DNA from: Aphrocallistes beatrix
Taxonomy: Eukaryota; Porifera; Hexactinellida; Sceptrulophora; Aphrocallistidae
DNA: 64,000 bases
Assembly (NCBI GenBank): GCA_963281255.1
Contig: OY725490.1
Span: forward strand, 6,572,001 to 6,636,000
Direction: 5' to 3'
Under the pieces are notes generated by a model that saw nothing but the letters and a program-made list of their open reading frames with translations, was not told where the DNA came from and did not search any database. Positions 9,244 to 17,982 of the stretch are shown one piece after another. The position numbers and the translations under genes were made by a program. Each line of letters opens with the position of its first letter. The stretch's first letter is position 1.

Positions 9244-11052
9244 TCAATTTTCTTGATTATAAGCTAGAATCGCATTTCGTAAAACTGGATGGGTTTCTAG
9301 ATACTTGTTCGCATTTGATACGGATAGTTTCCAAGAGGCGATAAGAATCGCAGTGGGAACCACTTTCTTAACAGTGGTAGCTTTCGCGATATGCTCACCT
9401 ACATCCGCTAATATGAACTTCGAAGGATCATCAGTTTGGTAGATCGCGGAAATTAACGCTTCTCTCGCCATTTCAGCTGTTGTATTACTAAATCTCCGAA
9501 CAATATCGACAGAACGGTCGAAAAGTTTGCTATTCGTAGGCTGGACATCAATCATAAAGTTCTTCAGGATTTTTCCCTGTAGTATGTGTGCTCCTGTCGT
9601 AACTGCGTTAAGAATCCATTTTAAAATCATTTCCTCGAAAAACTCAACTCCAGACATATTTAACAGATCAGGCGAAGAGAGGGAGATGGAATGTTTGCGG
9701 ATGATAACAGAGTTATCTTTGAGAAGATTCAGTAATTCTGAATAACATTTCACTTCAGGCATCTCTCTTACCAAGCCATACAACTGGCAGTGAGTTCTCT
9801 GAACTTGGCTAATCATCTGTTTTGTATAGCCAAATTCCTCTAGTTCGCATATCAGAAATATAACAGTATCATACATGTGCAATGTGGGGATAATATTTTC
9901 AAAATGCTGCCAAGAAATCGCGTAGAAATCTCCATATTTAGCTTCTAAGTCCCCTTCATTGTTACCTAGGGTCGTGTACGCACCGTTCAAAAACCCTCGA
10001 ACTGTAGAATACTCAGTGCCAAAGGTAGGCGGGCATTCTGAGGTGTCGATAAGACCAAGCAAACCAAAGGTCCCATCAGCCACATAGTAAATATGCCCAC
10101 TCTCGTTCTGTGGCGTTTTCTTAATCAGAGAATCAGCGCAAGACTGTATGACTGGAACAATTTGCGATTTGTAGCTAGGAAATTGCTCGTATGCTTGGAA
10201 ATAGATCTTTTCAATAAAAAACTGGATAAGTTCAAAGTAGGTTTTGTTACTGAGACTCGACAAAATGTGTCCTGCTTTAATATGCGCTGTCAGAAAAATC
10301 GATTCGAGAAGAATTTTCGTCGCAGTACCCCCTTTCATGCGTGACGAGCCTGTGATTGGTTCAGCTCCTACCACCGGATTCAAGATAAACGCCCCCTTCC
10401 CTTCCAACTTTTCCAGTTCTAGAGCTACGTCATAGAAGCTCTTACCGAGACCAGGGAAAGTTGTCTTCCTCGCCAAACTAACCGGATTGAATCCTAACAG
10501 GACTGGAATGAATTTTTCTTTTTCTCCATGCAGACAATAGTTCAATTGCCCAGCAACATAGGGAGCAGATAACCCGCACGTTATACCGAAGTAGACCACA
10601 CGCGAAGAGTAATTACTCTCCATCTCAAGTTCATTAGCAGCCACATCCCACTCATCCTCTTTAGCCTCCTGAGAAATGAACAAGGACCTATCCTTCCCTG
10701 CGATTAGGTACTCGTAGCACTGGGGTAGAGATAAGCTCTCTAATATCCTGTTAAACGCACGGACGACCATAAACCCTATACGGCCAGAGGTCCCGCAGCC
10801 ACTTAATATGATCTTCCCAGTGGACAACTCAGAAAAAATGATTTCGACAATTGCTTTGGAAATGTTAGCGCATTGGTTGATGCATGTATTGTTGAGAATG
10901 CCATTGCAAAAAGGGTTAGAATTGCCTTTGAAGGTCTCTGCATTGCACTGATGGAGCAAATCAAATATGCTATCGGCATCAGCAATATCAATGTTTGCAG
11001 TTATGTCGTTGGAGAGCTCAGTAAAAGGAGTTTCTTCTTCGATCTGTGCCAT
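9244..11052 (-). CDS. GCKR: Glucokinase regulatory protein-like (tandem SIS domains)
   Basis: A 602-aa single exon from ATG 11052 (human GCKR is 625 aa). The first SIS domain carries the sugar-phosphate-binding signature SGCGTSGRIGF at residues 84-94, GITCGLSAPYVAG (156-168), and ITGSSRMKGGTATK at 233-246, as in GCKR and bacterial MurQ. A second SIS-like half and a helical C-terminal lid follow. GCKR inhibits glucokinase in a fructose-phosphate-dependent way in vertebrate liver. In an invertebrate the protein might instead sense or process amino-sugar phosphates (a MurQ-like etherase ancestor). The extended length and second SIS-like half favour GCKR over MurQ. Confidence 0.87.
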   Translation of the reverse strand: MAQIEEETPFTELSNDITANIDIADADSIFDLLHQCNAETFKGNSNPFCNGILNNTCINQCANISKAIVEIIFSELSTGKIILSGCGTSGRIGFMVVRAFNRILESLSLPQCYEYLIAGKDRSLFISQEAKEDEWDVAANELEMESNYSSRVVYFGITCGLSAPYVAGQLNYCLHGEKEKFIPVLLGFNPVSLARKTTFPGLGKSFYDVALELEKLEGKGAFILNPVVGAEPITGSSRMKGGTATKILLESIFLTAHIKAGHILSSLSNKTYFELIQFFIEKIYFQAYEQFPSYKSQIVPVIQSCADSLIKKTPQNESGHIYYVADGTFGLLGLIDTSECPPTFGTEYSTVRGFLNGAYTTLGNNEGDLEAKYGDFYAISWQHFENIIPTLHMYDTVIFLICELEEFGYTKQMISQVQRTHCQLYGLVREMPEVKCYSELLNLLKDNSVIIRKHSISLSSPDLLNMSGVEFFEEMILKWILNAVTTGAHILQGKILKNFMIDVQPTNSKLFDRSVDIVRRFSNTTAEMAREALISAIYQTDDPSKFILADVGEHIAKATTVKKVVPTAILIASWKLSVSNANKYLETHPVLRNAILAYNQEN

Positions 11053-11326
11053 TGAATGTGTGGTAGTAATGCAAGATTCCTAAACATAGTATGAATATTG
11101 AATATATCAATTTCAAAGAATTTGAATCCTTGGAATATGTATTTGCTAAAACCCACGCTTGCCACAGGAATGTGTTGCGTCATTTCCGGTTTAAGCCATT
11201 TTCAACGGGGAAGTCATATAAGTTTGGGGTTACTACTATAAATAGAAAAACACAAATGCTTCCAAGGGATATTATTAAAACAATATGAGAAATTTACATT
11301 TAATTTAATCATATTATTTACAAATA

Positions 11327-11641
11327 CTAAAGAAAGGTTTCTGGAAGCTCGACATTACCCATTGAAACACCTATCATTAGTTTTTTCTCAACTAATGGTC
11401 CAACATCCATCCATTTCAGCATGATTCTATTCCTAACATTTATAATCTTAGCTATACATAAATGAGTGCATTTGCGTTCGCTTTCACTTAGTCCCCATTG
11501 ACTATGGGCTGTGATGCAATTCTGGAAACAGGATTCCGTGATTAGGTTGTACATTTGCATTATTAGTCTGAATTGGTTCAATTGGTCTTGAGTAGAGCTG
11601 TCTGCTTGCTGTGGAAACTCTTTCCGGATAAGTGAATTCAT
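11327..11641 (-). CDS. TIMM10B: Small Tim chaperone, TIMM10B/Tim9b-like
   Basis: A 104-aa ORF with ATG at 11641. It has the twin CX3C motif of small TIM proteins: CFQNC, then 15 residues, then CTHLC. The preceding LNQFRLIMQMYNLITESCF matches the LRDFLLVYNRMTELCF region of human TIMM10B (103 aa). These chaperones sit in the mitochondrial intermembrane space; TIMM10B is the TIM22-bound member that helps insert carrier proteins into the inner membrane. The four cysteines would form two intramolecular disulfides. Length and motif spacing fit, and no intron is needed. Confidence 0.9.
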   Translation of the reverse strand: MNSLIRKEFPQQADSSTQDQLNQFRLIMQMYNLITESCFQNCITAHSQWGLSESERKCTHLCIAKIINVRNRIMLKWMDVGPLVEKKLMIGVSMGNVELPETFL

Positions 11642-11703
11642 GAGGAAAGTTATCTCAAGCTAACAGTGCAAACATTGAATTCTTGTAAAAAGTAATTAGG
11701 TTC

Positions 11704-11814
11704 GTTCAAACGTTACGTAACGCAAAGTTCTCTGATTTTAGATACCCCCTCCCTATGTCACGCTTTTTGACACACTTTGCTACCCCCCTTGGAAGCGTTA
11801 CGTAACGTTTGAAC
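11704..11814. mobile_element. MITE-like element with perfect 20-bp TIRs (GTTACGTAACG core)
   Basis: The left end GTTCAAACGTTACGTAACGC (11704-11723) is the exact reverse complement of the right end (11795-11814). The TIR itself contains the palindrome GTTACGTAAC. The interior is about 70 bp and non-coding, with C-runs near each end. Size and structure are those of a non-autonomous DNA transposon. Confidence 0.85.
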
Positions 11815-12043
11815 GCCCCCTTATGGATCTCATTCCGCAAACCAATTTTGTGAATACATATATCATAATCACATTTACTGTTATATTGCATAATGTGTTT
11901 ATGGAAGTTCTGCTAGATTAATTCTCGAATGAGAAATGGTAATATGGAGATAGAACATCAAAGAAAGTTTGCTGAATAGAATATTTGAACTCTAATATTG
12001 ATAAGAATTTTGAGAATTTCACCCAAATTTCCAAACAACATAA

Positions 12044-12246
12044 TACGTATAATCAGGCTTTCATCCAGGCGTACTGGGCGAGCCTAGAGGCGCGTATTTG
12101 ATCCCATGGATCATAATTAGGCGTATGATTTTTTGGGGCTAGGCGCGTGGCATAAAACAAAAAAATGAGTCTAGGCGCGTAGAAAAATGGCGACGTCTAT
12201 TTAGGCGTATGACCTTGGAAATCTGGATGAAACCCTGCGTATAATG
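12044..12246. mobile_element. Inverted-repeat element with internal AGGCGCGT/AGGCGTAT repeats
   Basis: The ends are imperfect inverted copies: left TACGTATAATCAGGCTTTCA then TCCAG, right CTGGATGAAACCCTGCGTAT. The interior repeats a short AGGCG(C/T)(G/A)T word at least four times (about 12107-12215) in one direction and once as its complement near the left end. Non-coding; it looks like a MITE or a transposon end cluster. Confidence 0.6.
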
Positions 12247-12295
12247 ATAAATCATCCAAAAATGTGACAGAATCGCCTTTTTGCTACAGCCCAAA

Positions 12296-12462
12296 ATGGT
12301 AATGCGGAAATGGTTCGACTTTTCGAAAAAGGAAATAGTTAGAATAGCAGATTTAGGAAATAGTTCGACTTTTTATTATTGGAATTAATGGTGGTTTTCA
12401 TGTGAACTATTTCCTTTTTTGGGAAATCGAACTATTTCCGGTTTTTGTGCTATTTCCACCAT
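12296..12462. mobile_element. Hairpin-forming inverted repeat, GGAAATAGTTCGA motif
   Basis: The left arm (12296-12342) and right arm (about 12406-12462) are imperfect inverted copies built on CGGAAATRGTTCGA and AAAAAAGGAAATAGTT, with ATGGT/ACCAT at the extremities. A further direct GGAAATAGTTCGACTT copy lies at about 12357. Non-coding, MITE-like. Confidence 0.65.
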
Positions 12463-12740
12463 ACTCCCAAAATTACCCGAAATCCATCGTGAAAAGACAA
12501 TATTTTCAAGAGATGTGTGCTCCACCTGCTTTCGCTCATTCCAAAACAAATAGATTGTCTTGAAAGTCCTGTATTTGAGTAGTTATACCCTAGAACCCTA
12601 AATGATCTAATTGAAAGACAAAAATTAATAATTTCAACTAAGAGTGCAATGGATGGAATAACTCGAGTGTCTCTTCATTACATAACAAATCAAATTAATA
12701 AAGGTTAGCATATGTTTGTTAAGCGATCGAGGTGTCACTC

Positions 12741-14912
12741 TCATTTCGTTGATGGCTGATGTTGAGCCATCATTTCCTGTGCAATGCCCTGTAAGCTTTT
12801 ATTCTCACTCTCCAACTTCTGTATTTCAAGGTGCAAATCTGAAAGCTGCATCTTTTTCGTTCGTATTTGTGTTCGCAACAAGAGCATCTCCTGATTGTAT
12901 TGCTTACTCGAGCCTTCATGCATTTTGTTGGCGTCCTTGAGTTTAACCATTGCTCTGTCTTCAAGAAGGAAAAACCTCTTCTCATTCTCTCCAGAAGTCT
13001 TTGCAGTGGAATCGATCTTCACAATTAGCTCGTTTATCCGACTCAGATTTTGCAGTATCGATTCGTTAGCCTCGATAATTTTCGTCTCAAAATTTGATCG
13101 AGTACTAGACATGTTTTCCAGCTCAGAAATAACTTTGCATTTCTTTGCTTCTAAACGCTCCGTATCTTCTAATAACTCGTTTGAACGCTCTTGCATACTT
13201 TTTATATGAGTACCCGACTCACTCAGGTCTGCATTAAGCAACTCCTTCTCAGCTCTAAGCAGATTAAGATCCGCTTTTGCAGCCTGGTACTGTCCGTCTA
13301 CAACTGCCCACTTACACACAATTGAGTTCATATACAACTCTCCATCATCTTTCACTCGATGCAGCCCTCCCTCCTTTTCTTTCATCATGTCATTCCGTCG
13401 CTTCCGTTCACTCTCGAGCAGCGCAAGCAAGCGAATCCTTTCTCTCGCTAACACTTCTTCTTTTTCCTTCTTCCTCTTACGAACTTCCAACCGTACCCTA
13501 CCTCTATCGCCACGTGTGATCGCTCGCACCTCACTCTCTGTATACCGGAGCAAACTCCGTGATTCCTCATCACCGGTGGCACCGGGATTTACCGGGATAA
13601 TTATGTTATTCACTGATTTATTAAGGCTCAGAGGGTTAGAGGTATAAACATTTCCTGATTTCCTGCTACTATGCAATAATTTGGTAGACGAACATCCGGG
13701 AGTTATGTGCTGAGATTTAGGGGGAGTAGCGAAGGTGAGAAGATTTGCATTCTCAAGACATTTTCCGGTTGTATCATTGGTGTTAGGAGGTTGGCTAGAG
13801 TCAGATAGCTGGCTACTCCTCCTTAACAACTCGGTAGGAGGAATGGATTGTTGGGTGAGAGGATCAAAACGAGTGAAGAGACTCTCTCTCGGCAAGTCTC
13901 GCTCCCCCACTATATCCAACCCTTCCAAGAACTCAAGGGCTAGATCAACTTCATGAGAAGGACGAAACACTTCATTGCTGACATCAGCAGTCTGAAATTC
14001 TTGTTTTTCCGATAATCCTATTAGAAAAGATTGACCTGATGCTTGATCCTTCTGTAACGTCGGAGTGTTCTGATCCTGTGACGTATCCAATAGCTCAGAT
14101 TGCAGCCCATCGATAGTTCCATTATTAGAATCATTGTCTGCATTATTTGATTCGCTAATAGAAGTGTGAATGGGAGAAGTCATCCTTTCTGCTCCAACAA
14201 CTTTCAAACTCGTTTCTGGCACAATTACATCTACAAAACTGTCCTCATGCGTAGAATCATATTCATCACCGGAAGTCAGCCCATCCCCTGACACCTCATC
14301 AGGGAGGGGATTCTGACAGGAGCAGAAACTGCCGGTACTCTCCCGATAGTCCACCTCCATTTCAGGATTGACCTCTCCGGGTAGCGGATCACAGTTAGGG
14401 ACGATAACTGGGACTGGTTTGACTTTTGATTCATCTTTCTTCAAGACTGGAGAATCACTGCTGACTAGAGGGTCGAATGTACGGAATAAGCTCCCTCTCG
14501 GTATGTACTTGATATCTTCACTAGAGCCGATCTGCTCGAAATAACTGAGTTCGAAATCAAAGTCAGAAGCAGGCTTGAAATCATTGTCACTTGGCATAAC
14601 TTGGAATTGAGCTTCAAGATTGGATTCAGATTTCTGGTCTGCACTAGCTTCAATGATACTTTCAAACTCAACGGTATTGCTATCTGGCAGAGATGGCGAG
14701 TGTGTGATCTCTTCCATTGGTTCTTGGTTAACACCAGCCATTGCATTGTCAACTATTTTCTCCACGAAATTACGAAGGAATGTTAAACTTTGTTTGTGTT
14801 CGTGTTTGGTTATGATGGCATTGCGATCTCGCCATTTCTCAACTTCATCAAGCTCGCGAATTTCTTCCCAAGTTTTGTTCGAAGAGAATTCTCTGATGCT
14901 TTGAGGCTCCAT
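12741..14912 (-). CDS. TACC: Transforming acidic coiled-coil (TACC) family protein
   Basis: About 723 aa, taking ATG 14912 as start (an upstream in-frame TTG at 14918 is not used). The N-terminal two-thirds is acidic, low-complexity and Ser-rich. It contains two related short motifs, RGSLFRTFDPL (near residue 142) and RESLFTRFDPL (near 347), like the R-x-SL-x-x-x-FDPL motif of TACC proteins. The last 200 residues are an unbroken coiled coil, the position and size of the TACC domain. TACC proteins sit at centrosomes and spindle microtubules with XMAP215/ch-TOG and clathrin. The family is typical of opisthokonts, mainly animals. The duplicated FDPL motif is notable. Confidence 0.75.
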   Translation of the reverse strand: MEPQSIREFSSNKTWEEIRELDEVEKWRDRNAIITKHEHKQSLTFLRNFVEKIVDNAMAGVNQEPMEEITHSPSLPDSNTVEFESIIEASADQKSESNLEAQFQVMPSDNDFKPASDFDFELSYFEQIGSSEDIKYIPRGSLFRTFDPLVSSDSPVLKKDESKVKPVPVIVPNCDPLPGEVNPEMEVDYRESTGSFCSCQNPLPDEVSGDGLTSGDEYDSTHEDSFVDVIVPETSLKVVGAERMTSPIHTSISESNNADNDSNNGTIDGLQSELLDTSQDQNTPTLQKDQASGQSFLIGLSEKQEFQTADVSNEVFRPSHEVDLALEFLEGLDIVGERDLPRESLFTRFDPLTQQSIPPTELLRRSSQLSDSSQPPNTNDTTGKCLENANLLTFATPPKSQHITPGCSSTKLLHSSRKSGNVYTSNPLSLNKSVNNIIIPVNPGATGDEESRSLLRYTESEVRAITRGDRGRVRLEVRKRKKEKEEVLARERIRLLALLESERKRRNDMMKEKEGGLHRVKDDGELYMNSIVCKWAVVDGQYQAAKADLNLLRAEKELLNADLSESGTHIKSMQERSNELLEDTERLEAKKCKVISELENMSSTRSNFETKIIEANESILQNLSRINELIVKIDSTAKTSGENEKRFFLLEDRAMVKLKDANKMHEGSSKQYNQEMLLLRTQIRTKKMQLSDLHLEIQKLESENKSLQGIAQEMMAQHQPSTK

Positions 14913-15126
14913 AGTCAAGTTCCTATTCGCTAAATGCTATTTCGCAAATACAAAAGATAGTAATTTAATTAGAAACAATGAAAACTATCAAATTTCAGAA
15001 AAGCTAGAAGGCTTATTGTAAACCCATTCGAGTACTCAAGCATCCAACTCAAGACATTACACACTAAACAACGGTTATGAACTTGTATCATTGAATACTA
15101 AGTCACTAATTTTAAACGAATTAAAC

Positions 15127-16761
15127 ATGACCAGCAAAGGACTGGACCCAGATTACCTGTTACATTTCGCGATTGCCAAGAATCAGCCCTCAATCGTTGA
15201 ATCACTAATACAACAGAAACAAAATGTGAACTTCTATGAACCAACAACAGGCTACACACCATTACACAGCGCAGCTTGTCAAGGCTATTACGACATAGCT
15301 CTCACTCTCATCGAATCAGGAGCTCAGATAGACGTAGAAAACCTGGACGGAGAGACTCCATTGCATCTAGCATGTCACGCCGCCTCACTCCAGCTCGTTC
15401 TCTTCTTGGTAGCGAAAGGAGCGGATGTTAATCATGTTGATAAGCAAGGTAGGACTCCGCTCATGTTAGCTGCTTCTAACCGTAACAGCTATGACCTTAT
15501 TCGAGTGCTGATCAAACTGGGAGCAGATGTCAACACCTGTGACAAGCTTGATAGGTCGACTGCGCTGCATTACGCAGTGAGGAGTGACAATTCAGCTGCG
15601 ATCGCTTACCTTGTAAAGATCGGAAACGCTTCTACAACTGTCGCAAACTCGAAAGGAGAAACTCCATTAAAACTAGCCTGCCTCTCAAATGACCTGGCTC
15701 TTATGCGTAGAACTTTATCAAAAGTTCTTTGGTACAACAGCAAAACATTTGCAACCATATTGCTAAGAACAATCCCGTTTGTCTACATCGGGTTCATGGG
15801 TGTCATACCTAGTCTGTGTCCGAACCTACTCGTCACTATAATAAGCGGACTGAGTTTCACGCTGTTGACTTGCTTGACACTTTTCTACTACATTCCAGTC
15901 GTCTATCCCAGACAACCAGCCATGCCTAGCTTAATGCTGGCCTACTTGTTCTACCTCCACGTCTCCAACTTCACACACAACATACCTGAAGCTATCTCGC
16001 CATCACCCTTCATTATCCTGTACATTGTAAGCTCCGTTTCAGTACCGATATTCCTGTACAAGATGGTGATAGGTGATCCTGGCTATATTATACGTAGGCG
16101 GGAAGATAACCTAGCTGACATTGCTAGGAAGTGCGAGGGTAGAGAGTTCAGAATGAGTGAGTTATGTACCACATGTATCCAATTCAGACCTCTTCGGAGC
16201 AAGCATTGTAGAACGTGTGATAAGTGCGTGGCCAGGTTTGATCACCATTGTCCATGGACGGATAACTGCCTGGGTGTGCGAAACCACAAGTTTTTCTGGT
16301 TCTTCCTCGCAAACGGTTTGATCGGGCTAACTCCTATCATATACGATGGATTCAGTTACTTCTACAAAGTCTGTGATGAGGATTACAGACAAGCGACTTT
16401 TGTTATTCCTGTTTTTAAGTTTTGGTATGCTTACAACTGCAGTCCATGGTCCGCCTGGATGGGAAGCCTACTGACCATGTTCTATGTTTGGATGTTATTC
16501 ATGTTCTGTCTGCACACGTACACCGTCATTCTGAAAGGAAGCACCACTAACGAGATAATCAATAAGGATAAGTATAGTCGAATGAGGCCAAACTTTGAGA
16601 AGGAAAGGAAGTTCTATGATAAAGGGATACTACAGAATCTGTCGGATTTCACTGGGTTTGATTTGTTTAACATCCATACAGAAGATTACAACTATACTAC
16701 TTTCAAGCCAAGAGATATTGACTGGTATAAAATTGAGACTGTACCAGAAGGAAATGAATGA
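15127..16761 (+). CDS. Ankyrin-repeat DHHC palmitoyltransferase (ZDHHC13/17-like)
   Basis: About 544 aa from ATG 15127. An in-frame TTG at 15091 extends the open frame but is not a credible animal start. Five to six ankyrin repeats (about residues 10-195, e.g. [25 protein letters not shown]) precede TM helices (about 210-310). The cysteine-rich domain follows with the catalytic D372-H-H-C375 in [19 protein letters not shown], then two more TM segments and a cytosolic tail. The enzyme S-acylates cytosolic cysteines at the Golgi/ER; the ankyrin repeats of ZDHHC17/HIP14 select substrates. It is divergently arranged with the TACC gene (14912 to 15127), so a shared ~200-bp promoter region is likely. 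Confidence 0.92.
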   Translation: MTSKGLDPDYLLHFAIAKNQPSIVESLIQQKQNVNFYEPTTGYTPLHSAACQGYYDIALTLIESGAQIDVENLDGETPLHLACHAASLQLVLFLVAKGADVNHVDKQGRTPLMLAASNRNSYDLIRVLIKLGADVNTCDKLDRSTALHYAVRSDNSAAIAYLVKIGNASTTVANSKGETPLKLACLSNDLALMRRTLSKVLWYNSKTFATILLRTIPFVYIGFMGVIPSLCPNLLVTIISGLSFTLLTCLTLFYYIPVVYPRQPAMPSLMLAYLFYLHVSNFTHNIPEAISPSPFIILYIVSSVSVPIFLYKMVIGDPGYIIRRREDNLADIARKCEGREFRMSELCTTCIQFRPLRSKHCRTCDKCVARFDHHCPWTDNCLGVRNHKFFWFFLANGLIGLTPIIYDGFSYFYKVCDEDYRQATFVIPVFKFWYAYNCSPWSAWMGSLLTMFYVWMLFMFCLHTYTVILKGSTTNEIINKDKYSRMRPNFEKERKFYDKGILQNLSDFTGFDLFNIHTEDYNYTTFKPRDIDWYKIETVPEGNE

Positions 16762-17095
16762 GATATAAATGTTTAGTTGTAATGAAATTAATTGCTAGCT
16801 TGGTAATGAAACTCATAAATTTCAAAAAGTCAATGTGAATGATGTACACTACTAAGTATATGACAGCTATTATATTTATTTTGTTACCAGAGATTGTCAT
16901 AACAAATTCCCATAAGAGAATTCTGAGTATATTTCCATATATTTTAATGAACTACGTACTAGAGAGGGAACTAGGTATGGAATATAAGAGAGGAATTTTT
17001 CCGATTAATTAGTAGCATTATTTTAACCCAAAGCAGGAAGGAAAGAAACATATAAAGGTCTATTTCTTAGCATTTAAGATGAAAATGACGAACTT
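16762..17095. other. Convergent 3' intergenic region
   Basis: AT-rich spacer between the DHHC gene and FCF1, which converge here. I see no ORF or repeat worth naming. Confidence 0.7.
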
Positions 17096-17686
17096 TCATA
17101 CTCTAGGTGCCCCATATGCCTCAGGCATCCTCTCAATGTTGTACTTTCGCTGTGTAATGTACATGATTGGGATTCCGGGTACTTTACGAATTCGTCTCTT
17201 CAAGTCTCTATCACAAGTAGCCACAATATAACACTTGTGTTGTGTGACTCTGTTTACTAAACAATCATCTGCATAGGTACCTTGATGTAAACAAGGAATG
17301 CGTTGAAATTGAGGGTCTTTAGCTATTTTGAGCGCTAATCTAAACTTAGGACCTAACTTCTCAAGTTCTCCCATAACACAGTCAGTAATGTAAGGAGTGC
17401 ATTTAGCGTAGAGACAGTCCATCATTGATTGGACAATGTCAAGTTTGTTTTTGATCGAAAAGTTAATGAAATTGGTGTCAATTAGGATTCTGTAGGGAGG
17501 ACCGAGCTGCTCGTTGTACTTGAAGAAAAGCGCGGATGAATATTTGGGTACATTATTCACACCTTTGCTCAATTCCTTTCTCTTCTTCTCGATTTTTATT
17601 TGGTTAGCTTTGATGCGAGGGTCTTTCAGCGAGATAACTTTCTTTCTCTGTGCAAACTTTCTCTGCTTTCTCTTCGAGCGAGCCAT
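17096..17686 (-). CDS. FCF1: rRNA-processing protein FCF1 (PIN domain)
   Basis: A 196-aa single exon, full-length for the family, ATG at 17686. A Lys/Arg-rich N-terminus ([16 protein letters not shown]) precedes a PIN nuclease-fold domain with acidic positions D70 (ILIDTNF), E107, D140/D141 and D159/D161 ([11 protein letters not shown]). FCF1/Utp24 is the endonuclease of the nucleolar small-subunit processome that cuts pre-rRNA at the A1/A2 sites. It is among the most conserved eukaryotic proteins, and this copy retains all candidate catalytic acids. The assignment is essentially certain. Confidence 0.97.
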   Translation of the reverse strand: MARSKRKQRKFAQRKKVISLKDPRIKANQIKIEKKRKELSKGVNNVPKYSSALFFKYNEQLGPPYRILIDTNFINFSIKNKLDIVQSMMDCLYAKCTPYITDCVMGELEKLGPKFRLALKIAKDPQFQRIPCLHQGTYADDCLVNRVTQHKCYIVATCDRDLKRRIRKVPGIPIMYITQRKYNIERMPEAYGAPRV

Positions 17687-17982
17687 TGCTAGTTATAAAA
17701 AAATAAATCAACTTTAGATATAATGCACATTCTATAAAGAGCCCTGACGTGATAATTTAATGGAGAGAAATAAAGTAAGAAAAGAATTTAGATATAATTA
17801 AAAAGAAAGGGTATATGAAGTGATACAGAAGTTTAGTAAGGGAACTTTGTGAGTAAAATCCTTCACAATTATATTGCAAGTAAGTGATGAATTGATTGAT
17901 TGAGCAATGAACTGCTCTAAATATAAAGTGAATGTTGTTGCTGGATCGGACTAAACTAACTTGAAGGGGGGGGAGGGGGGTA

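Larger units (their letters stand above)
11642..12740. other. Gene-free stretch built largely of small inverted-repeat elements
   Basis: I see no coding potential. Three separate inverted-repeat elements (11704-11814, 12044-12246, 12296-12462; individual entries) make up almost half of it. The remainder is AT-rich single-copy-looking sequence. Confidence 0.75.

Noticed and set aside
9244..11052. Bacterial MurQ etherase acquired by horizontal transfer
   Set aside because: Length (602 aa) and the second SIS-like half are those of animal GCKR, and base composition matches the neighbours.
13277..13956. Several Ser-rich plus-strand ORFs opposite the TACC gene
   Set aside because: Antisense shadows of the low-complexity Glu/Arg-rich coding strand.
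15091..15126. Extension of the DHHC gene to a TTG, and similar GTG/TTG starts at 14918, 23565, 27708, 35753, 43638, 52211
   Set aside because: These are non-ATG codons that merely keep the frame open. In an animal gene the next in-frame ATG is the credible start, so I moved the boundaries.
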